In this document: positions 59,246 to 64,000 of the stretch, piece after piece
How positions within the stretch are numbered: the first letter of the stretch is position 1
Layout of the letters: every line of letters starts with the position of its first letter
Source: Planctomycetota bacterium
GTDB lineage: Bacteria; Planctomycetota; UBA1135; UBA2386
Direction: 5' to 3'
NCBI GenBank assembly: GCA_016716265.1
Contig: JADJWQ010000001.1
Coordinates: 2,604,001-2,668,000 of the forward strand
DNA: 64,000 nt
The notes under the pieces: generated by a model
Seen by the model: the letters and a program-made list of their open reading frames with translations, nothing else
What the model was told of the DNA's origin: nothing
The model's database searches: none
Translations under genes and position numbers: made by a program

Positions 59246-60216
59246 TCCTCCACGACGAGGTCGAGCCGGGCGCCCGCCCGGACGAGACCGACGTCCTCGT
59301 GCAGCGCGACGTCGTCGACGCGGCGCTCGTTCGCGCCGGACATCGGGTGCGCGCCGCCGGTGCAGGCCTGGATCTGGCCTCTCTCGCGGCCGGGCTCCGC
59401 GCCGAGCCGCCCGACCTGGTGTTCAACCTGGTCGAGTCCGTCGCGCGTACCGGCCGGCTGATCCACATCGTGCCGGCGCTGCTCGACGCGCTCGGGGTCC
59501 GGTTCTCCGGCGCACCGACCGACGCGGTCTACGCGACGTCCAACAAGCGGCTCGCCAAGCGGCTGCTGCGCGCCGGCGGCCTGCCGACCCCGGACGCGGT
59601 GACCACCGCCGAGCTGGTCGACGGCGCCGAGATCGCACCGGGCAGCTACCTGGTCAAATCGGTGTGGGAGCACGGCTCCGTCGGCATCGGCCCCGACAGC
59701 GTCGTCGACGTGCGCGACGCCGCGGAGCTCCGGGCCGCGCTCGCGCGCCTCGAGCCGCGCTTCGGCGGTGACGGCATCGCGGAGCGCTTCATCGACGGCC
59801 GCGAGTTCAACCTGTCGCTGCTGGCCGGCCCGCGCGGCCCCGACGTGCTCCCACCGGCGGAGATCGAGTTCGTCGACTGGGCTCCCGACGCGCCGCGGAT
59901 CGTCGACTACCGCGCCAAGTGGGACGACGGCAGCCGCGAGTACCACGCGACGCCCCGCACGTTCGACTTCCGCCCGCAGGACGCGGAGCTGCTCGACGCG
60001 CTGTGCGAGTTCGCCCTGCGTTGCTGGCGCCTGTTCGGCTTGCGCGGCTACGCGCGCGTCGACTTCCGCGTGGACCACAGCGGCCAGCCGTGGATCCTGG
60101 AGGTCAACACGAATCCCTGCCTGTCGCCCGACGCCGGCTTCGCGGCCGCCGTCGCACGAGCCGGCCTGTCGCTCGACGAGGCCGTCGCGCGCATCGTCGC
60201 CGACGCGCTGCGCTGA
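59233..60216 (+). CDS. D-Ala-D-Ala ligase-like ATP-grasp enzyme (second copy)
   Basis: A 327-residue ATP-grasp protein, a divergent paralogue of its neighbour. It shows MDILILHDEV, DLVFNLVESVARTGRLIHIV, YLVKSVWEHGSVGIG, FIDGREFNLSLLAG and ILEVNTNPCLSPDAGF. The metal-site Glu and Asn are kept, so it should be active. Two ligases in tandem suggest successive couplings or two acceptors. It overlaps the upstream ligase by 13 bases and the next gene starts one base after its stop, so translation is tightly coupled. Confidence 0.85.
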   Translation: MDILILHDEVEPGARPDETDVLVQRDVVDAALVRAGHRVRAAGAGLDLASLAAGLRAEPPDLVFNLVESVARTGRLIHIVPALLDALGVRFSGAPTDAVYATSNKRLAKRLLRAGGLPTPDAVTTAELVDGAEIAPGSYLVKSVWEHGSVGIGPDSVVDVRDAAELRAALARLEPRFGGDGIAERFIDGREFNLSLLAGPRGPDVLPPAEIEFVDWAPDAPRIVDYRAKWDDGSREYHATPRTFDFRPQDAELLDALCEFALRCWRLFGLRGYARVDFRVDHSGQPWILEVNTNPCLSPDAGFAAAVARAGLSLDEAVARIVADALR

Positions 60217-60217
60217 A

Positions 60218-61966
60218 ATGTTCCGCATCCGCAAGGTATCCGACGACACCCTCCCCGCGAACCGGCGCGAGATCGCCACCGTGCAGCAGACGCTGCGCGA
60301 GCGTCTGCCCGGCGTGCCGAGCGACGAGATCGACGCGCTTCCCGACAAGATCCGCGATCCGCTCGCTCACCGATTCCGCGCGCTGCTGTTCGTCGCGGAC
60401 GATCTGCGCGGGAGACACAAGGGCTTCGCGCTGCTGTCGCACGCGCCGGACGTCGGATTCTGCCTGCTGGACTACGTGGCGACGGCGAGCGGTCTGTCGG
60501 GGCACGGCGTCGGTGGTGCACTCTACGACCGCATCCGTGAGGCCGCGCGCGAGCTCGCGCCCCTCGGTCTGTTCTTCGAGTGCCTGCCCGACGATCCCGA
60601 CGCGTGCAGTGACGCGCGCATCGTCGCCGAGAACCGCAAGCGGCTGGCGTTCTACGAGCTGTGGGGCGCCCGCCCGATCGTCGGCACCGAATACGAGCTG
60701 CCGCTGACCGACGGCCAGCTCGACATGCCCCACCTCGTGTGGGACGACCTCGACCGCGGCACTCCGTTGCGCCGCGACGACGCCCGCCGCGTGGTTCGCG
60801 CGCTGCTCGAGCGCAAGTACGCCGAGCTGTGCCCGCCCGATTACATCGACCGTGTGGTCGCGTCGTTCCGCGACGATCCGGTGCGCGTCCGCGACCGCCG
60901 CTACCACAAGCGTCCGAAGGCGCCGCCAGCGCGGCGGTACGTCGGCGAGCGCAAGGTCGCGCTGGTCGTCAACACCGAGCACGACATCCACCACGTCCGC
61001 GAGAAGGGCTACGTCGAGGCCCCCGCACGGGTCCGCTCGATCCTCGCGCAGCTCGAGCCGACCGGCAGCTACTGGCGCATCGAGCCGAGGAGCTACGGCG
61101 ACTCGCACATCCTGGCCGTCCACGAGAAGGACCTGGTGCGCTACCTGAAGGCGGCGTGCGCGAAGGTCGAGCCCGACAAGTCGATCTACCCATACGTCTT
61201 CCCGGTCCGCAACCACACACGGCCACCGGAAGACCTCGCCTACGCGGCGGGCTACTGGTGCATCGACACCTTCACCCCACTCAATCGCAATGCGTGGCTC
61301 GCGGCGCGGCGGGCCGTCGACTGCACGCTGACGGCCGCGGAGACCGTCCTCGACGGGCAACGCGCCGCCTACGCGCTCGTGCGACCGCCCGGCCACCACG
61401 CCGAACGACGCGTGTTCGGCGGCTTCTGCTACCTGAACAACACGGCGATCGGAGCGGAGTTCCTGGCCGCGCACGGACGCGTCGCGATCCTCGACGTCGA
61501 CTACCACCACGGCAACGGCCAGCAGGACATCTTCTACGAGCGCGACGACGTGCTGACCGTGTCCCTGCACGGCCATCCGCGCTTCGCCTATCCGTTCTTC
61601 TCCGGCTATGCCGAAGAGCGCGGCGCGGGTCCCGGCTTCGGTTTCAACCACAACATGCCGATGCCCGAGCAGGTCGATGGCGAGCGCTACCGGCGCGAGC
61701 TGCAGAAGGCGCTGCGCGCCATCGCGGCCTTCGCACCACGCTTCCTGGTCGTCGCGCTGGGGCTGGACACGGCCAGCAAGGACCCGACCGGGACCTGGTC
61801 GTTGAGGACTTCCGACTTCGCACAGAACGGCGCACTGATCGGCGCGCTCGGGATCCCGACGCTCGTCGTGCAGGAGGGCGGCTATCGGACCGCCTCACTC
61901 GGCCAGAATGCCCGCGCCTTCTTCGACGGGTTGCTCGGCGGACCCGGCGCGGAGACCCGCTCATGA
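60218..61966 (+). CDS. GNAT acetyltransferase fused to a histone-deacetylase-like amidohydrolase
   Basis: A 582-residue fusion. The first 200 residues are GNAT-like: VATASGLSGHGVGGALYDRI holds the acetyl-CoA loop (GHGVGG), then AENRKRLAFYELWGARPI. From about residue 240 it is a class II HDAC/acetylpolyamine amidohydrolase: ALVRPPGHHAE (active-site His pair), GGFCYLNNTA, ILDVDYHHGNGQQDIFY (zinc Asp and His), GLDTASKDPTG (second Asp) and EGGYRTASL (the catalytic Tyr loop). One polypeptide therefore carries both acetyl-adding and acetyl-removing domains. It starts one base after the second ligase and ends in an ATGA overlap with another GNAT. Confidence 0.86.
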   Translation: MFRIRKVSDDTLPANRREIATVQQTLRERLPGVPSDEIDALPDKIRDPLAHRFRALLFVADDLRGRHKGFALLSHAPDVGFCLLDYVATASGLSGHGVGGALYDRIREAARELAPLGLFFECLPDDPDACSDARIVAENRKRLAFYELWGARPIVGTEYELPLTDGQLDMPHLVWDDLDRGTPLRRDDARRVVRALLERKYAELCPPDYIDRVVASFRDDPVRVRDRRYHKRPKAPPARRYVGERKVALVVNTEHDIHHVREKGYVEAPARVRSILAQLEPTGSYWRIEPRSYGDSHILAVHEKDLVRYLKAACAKVEPDKSIYPYVFPVRNHTRPPEDLAYAAGYWCIDTFTPLNRNAWLAARRAVDCTLTAAETVLDGQRAAYALVRPPGHHAERRVFGGFCYLNNTAIGAEFLAAHGRVAILDVDYHHGNGQQDIFYERDDVLTVSLHGHPRFAYPFFSGYAEERGAGPGFGFNHNMPMPEQVDGERYRRELQKALRAIAAFAPRFLVVALGLDTASKDPTGTWSLRTSDFAQNGALIGALGIPTLVVQEGGYRTASLGQNARAFFDGLLGGPGAETRS

Positions 61967-62478
61967 TCGACCCACCCGATGGCTACGGGGTCCGCGACGA
62001 CGTCCGCCTCGACGACGTCGAGGCGGTGCGCACGCTGGTGGCCGGCACCGGCTACTTCAACGACGACGAGGTGCGCATCGCTGCCGAGCTCGTCGAAGAG
62101 CGCCTCGCGCGCGGAGCTCCGAGCGGCTACGAGTTCGTGCTGCTCGACGCCGCCGATGGTAGCCTCGCCGGCTACTCGTGCTGGGGGCCGATCGACGGCA
62201 CCGCGTGCAGCTACGACCTGTTCTGGATCGCGGTGCGCGACGACCTGCGCGGCGCCGGACTCGGGCGCTGGCTGCTGCGCGCGACCGAGGATCGCATCGC
62301 CGAGCGCGGCGGCGGGCGCGTCTACGCCGAGACCTCCGGCCGCGCACAGTACGCATCGACCCGCGCGTTCTACGAGCGCTGCGGGTACCTTCGCGAAGCG
62401 GAGCTCACGGACTTCTACGGCCCTGGCGATGCGAAGGTGTTCTACGTGAAAGAGATCGCCGACCGACCCGACGCTTGA
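61963..62478 (+). CDS. GNAT-family N-acetyltransferase
   Basis: A 171-residue acetyltransferase. VRDDLRGAGLGRWLLRATED is the acetyl-CoA pyrophosphate loop (motif A), and ASTRAFYERCGYLREAEL is motif B; the C-terminus is short. The start overlaps the deacetylase stop (ATGA). Given the aminomutase upstream it could acetylate beta-lysine as AblB does, or the product of the ligases; the sequence alone does not decide. It is the last gene of the operon. Confidence 0.87.
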   Translation: MIDPPDGYGVRDDVRLDDVEAVRTLVAGTGYFNDDEVRIAAELVEERLARGAPSGYEFVLLDAADGSLAGYSCWGPIDGTACSYDLFWIAVRDDLRGAGLGRWLLRATEDRIAERGGGRVYAETSGRAQYASTRAFYERCGYLREAELTDFYGPGDAKVFYVKEIADRPDA

Positions 62479-62534
62479 CGGATCCTGACGCGCGACCGGC
62501 GCGCGCGAGTCCGCCGGAACGAGGTTCACGCTCA

Positions 62535-63659
62535 ATGGCTATCGCGATTCCGCGCTTCCAATCCGCCAACGTGCCCAAGCAGGACGGCGAGACGCTGCTC
62601 TTCATCCCGCCCGGCATCGAGGACTCCAGGTCGTTCCAGCGCTCCCAACGCGTCATCTTCGTCAACGACTCCGCCGCCGCGGGACGACAGCACGTCGCGA
62701 CGGCACTCGGCCTCGCCGAACTGTGCATGTGCCCGGTGCTCGGCATCCACAATGCCAGCGGCAGCACGGCGATCGACGTGGTGACGCACCTCGCCGCCAG
62801 CTTCCAGCTGCCCGACTCTGATACGAAGTCGGCACGAGACGCGATCGCGAGCGCGGTGCGCGCGGCCCACGCGGCGGGACACCGGACCGCCACGCCGCTG
62901 TCGGTCCTGGAATCGGCGCTCGCTTCCTGCCGCGCATCGCTCGCGGCGTTCCGACAGCTCGCGACTCGCGGCAGCGAGAGCTTCGAGGTGTACGCGATCG
63001 GCGACGGCAATCGGATCGTGTGCAACGCGCTCGACGCGATGGCGGCAGGGAGCCTGGTCGGCGCAGGCGCGGATCGCATCGTCAACACCTGCGCATCGAA
63101 CGTGGCCCCGGGCGATTGGCCGCCCGGCGTGGAGCTGCGCGAGCTTCCGGGCGGCATGGACACGGTCACGTGGCTCGGGAGTCCGGATTGGGCCGCGACC
63201 TGGACGGACGTCGGATTGCCGGCCGACGCCAGCCCGCTGGGCACCGCCTTCGCAGACTGGATCGCGGCCCGCGCCCCCGCCAGCGACACGTTCCTGCGGT
63301 TCCAGGCCGAGGATCCGTTGTTCGTCGTCAACCGGTTCCGCCGCGCGGCCCACGGCGCGAGCGGCGCGGTCGACGCGACGTCCCTCGCGGCGGCGCTCGC
63401 CAACCCCGCCGTCTCCCTCGAGCGCGTGCGCGGTGTCCTCGAGTACCTGCGCCGCCGCCACCGCCGCGACGCGGACGACGTCGCGATGGCCTACATCGCG
63501 ACCCTGCGCGATCCCGCGCGCGGACTCGCTGACCTCGCGACCGCAGCCCGCCGCGACACCGCGTTGCGCACGCTGCTCGCCGATCTGCTGCGCGCCGGCC
63601 GGATCTCGAGCGACGAGGAGCGCGCGATCGCCTGGCTCGAGGAGCCGGTCGGGAGCTGA
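62535..63659 (+). CDS. Alpha/beta-hydrolase-like protein with an altered nucleophile site
   Basis: A 374-residue protein without a recognised family name. VIFVNDSAAAGRQHVATALG, PVLGIHNASGSTAIDVVTHL and SFEVYAIGDGNRIVCNALDAM follow the order of a lipase-like alpha/beta hydrolase (strand, acid loop, nucleophile elbow). The elbow would be IGDGNR, without the Ser of GxSxG, so catalysis is doubtful. The C-terminal 200 residues are helical and Ala/Arg-rich. GAGG lies 9 bases before the ATG. It follows the aminomutase operon by 56 bases but may be independent. Confidence 0.65.
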   Translation: MAIAIPRFQSANVPKQDGETLLFIPPGIEDSRSFQRSQRVIFVNDSAAAGRQHVATALGLAELCMCPVLGIHNASGSTAIDVVTHLAASFQLPDSDTKSARDAIASAVRAAHAAGHRTATPLSVLESALASCRASLAAFRQLATRGSESFEVYAIGDGNRIVCNALDAMAAGSLVGAGADRIVNTCASNVAPGDWPPGVELRELPGGMDTVTWLGSPDWAATWTDVGLPADASPLGTAFADWIAARAPASDTFLRFQAEDPLFVVNRFRRAAHGASGAVDATSLAAALANPAVSLERVRGVLEYLRRRHRRDADDVAMAYIATLRDPARGLADLATAARRDTALRTLLADLLRAGRISSDEERAIAWLEEPVGS

Positions 63660-63761
63660 CGACCGGTCGGCCGGACCGCCGGACACGGCGCCCCACCCCG
63701 GCGGTCGCCATGACCGGACCATGGCGCCGCATCCCGCAGCGACCTGCCCCGCGCCCGCGAG

Positions 63762-64000
63762 CTACGGAGCCCGCGCAGGCGTCAATGGAGGCGCGAGGAC
63801 GACGCGGAAACCGTGGTCGTACTGTCCCACCGTCGGCCACGCCCAACCGCGATTCGAAGAGCGGGACTCCAGACGGTCGCGGGACCAGCTCCCTCCGCGC
63901 CGGATGCGCGAATCGCCCACGGTGAACACCGGGTCCACGGCCAGGCCCGCTCGGTAGTTGTACGTGCCGTCCCAGTGATCGAGGACCCACTCCCACACGT
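63762..64000 (-). CDS. C-terminal end of an SUMF1/formylglycine-generating-enzyme-type protein (partial)
   Basis: About 79 residues to the window edge. VWEWVLDHWDGTYNY, RRGGSWSRD, RSSNRG and GFRVVL are the final motifs of the FGE/SUMF1 (PvdO, EgtB-like) fold: W-EW-D, RGGSW and GFR. The 5' end lies beyond 64000, so the active-site cysteines cannot be assessed here. In Planctomycetota most such proteins are not true FGEs. A link to the sulfatase at the window start is possible but unsupported. Confidence 0.75.
   Translation of the reverse strand, partial: VWEWVLDHWDGTYNYRAGLAVDPVFTVGDSRIRRGGSWSRDRLESRSSNRGWAWPTVGQYDHGFRVVLAPPLTPARAP

Overview
The window is very GC-rich (roughly 70% by eye, not counted) and reads as a chromosome segment of a member of the Planctomycetota. 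This is an inference from gene content: a sulfatase, an ECF sigma factor next to a transmembrane Ser/Thr kinase, a CRTAC1-type FG-GAP/ASPIC protein, a redoxin-cytochrome-monooxygenase fusion, an SUMF1-type protein, and about ten secreted proteins that share a C-terminal domain (G-APGC ... IP ... L-G ... Q-LV-D--AN-LG---SNGV) seen in GC-rich planctomycetes. I found no rRNA, tRNA, CRISPR array, transposase or phage gene.

Layout. 1-2641: the tail of an unknown gene, then a sulfatase-SGNH hydrolase fusion (-). 2781-5068: an rtcB-rtcA RNA repair operon (+). 5096-14748: secreted proteins, including a CRTAC1 protein, a COG1649 glycosidase-like protein and a beta-lactamase-fold hydrolase with WWW-type repeats. 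14648-18085 (-): a membrane protein and an ECF sigma factor fused through a membrane segment to carboxypeptidase-regulatory-like domains. 18166-24221 (+): an exported EF-hand methyltransferase, a secreted protein, and an ECF sigma/Ser-Thr kinase pair. 24234-28518: a secreted protein and an aldehyde dehydrogenase (-), divergent from a redoxin/c-heme/Cu-monooxygenase fusion. 28564-31498 (-): a coupled operon of zinc-ribbon kinase, PP2C phosphatase and GST. 31575-33907 (+): a sulfotransferase fusion coupled to a DUF6473-like protein. 33949-39864: a degenerate SGNH-like protein, a subtilisin, a small coiled-coil protein, a thioesterase and a secreted protein. 39970-46278 (-): TPR lipoprotein, NtrY-like histidine kinase and a beta-propeller protein, the last two coupled by ATGA. 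46399-47013: cysteine dioxygenase (+). 47038-48254: a frameshifted secreted-protein gene. 48351-51635 (-): purK, purE and an isocitrate dehydrogenase. 51632-52564: a decayed secreted-protein gene. 53072-55925: a secreted protein and an aldo/keto reductase. 56297-62478 (+): a tight six-gene operon (lysine 2,3-aminomutase, YkgJ-type Cys-cluster protein, two ATP-grasp ligases, GNAT-deacetylase fusion, GNAT). 62535-64000: an alpha/beta-hydrolase-like protein and the C-terminus of an SUMF1 protein.

The strongest candidate for an undescribed system is the 56297-62478 operon. It has the parts to make beta-lysine, ligate it, and acetylate or deacetylate a product, possibly an osmolyte or a peptide-like metabolite. 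Other notable points are the sigma-factor/membrane/sensor fusion, the kinase with four zinc ribbons coupled to a TTG-started phosphatase, and repeated TANNNT hexamers 6-11 bases before start codons that lack a Shine-Dalgarno site, which suggests leaderless transcription. Start codons were chosen from signal peptides, ribosome-binding sites, overlaps and family lengths, and several remain uncertain.
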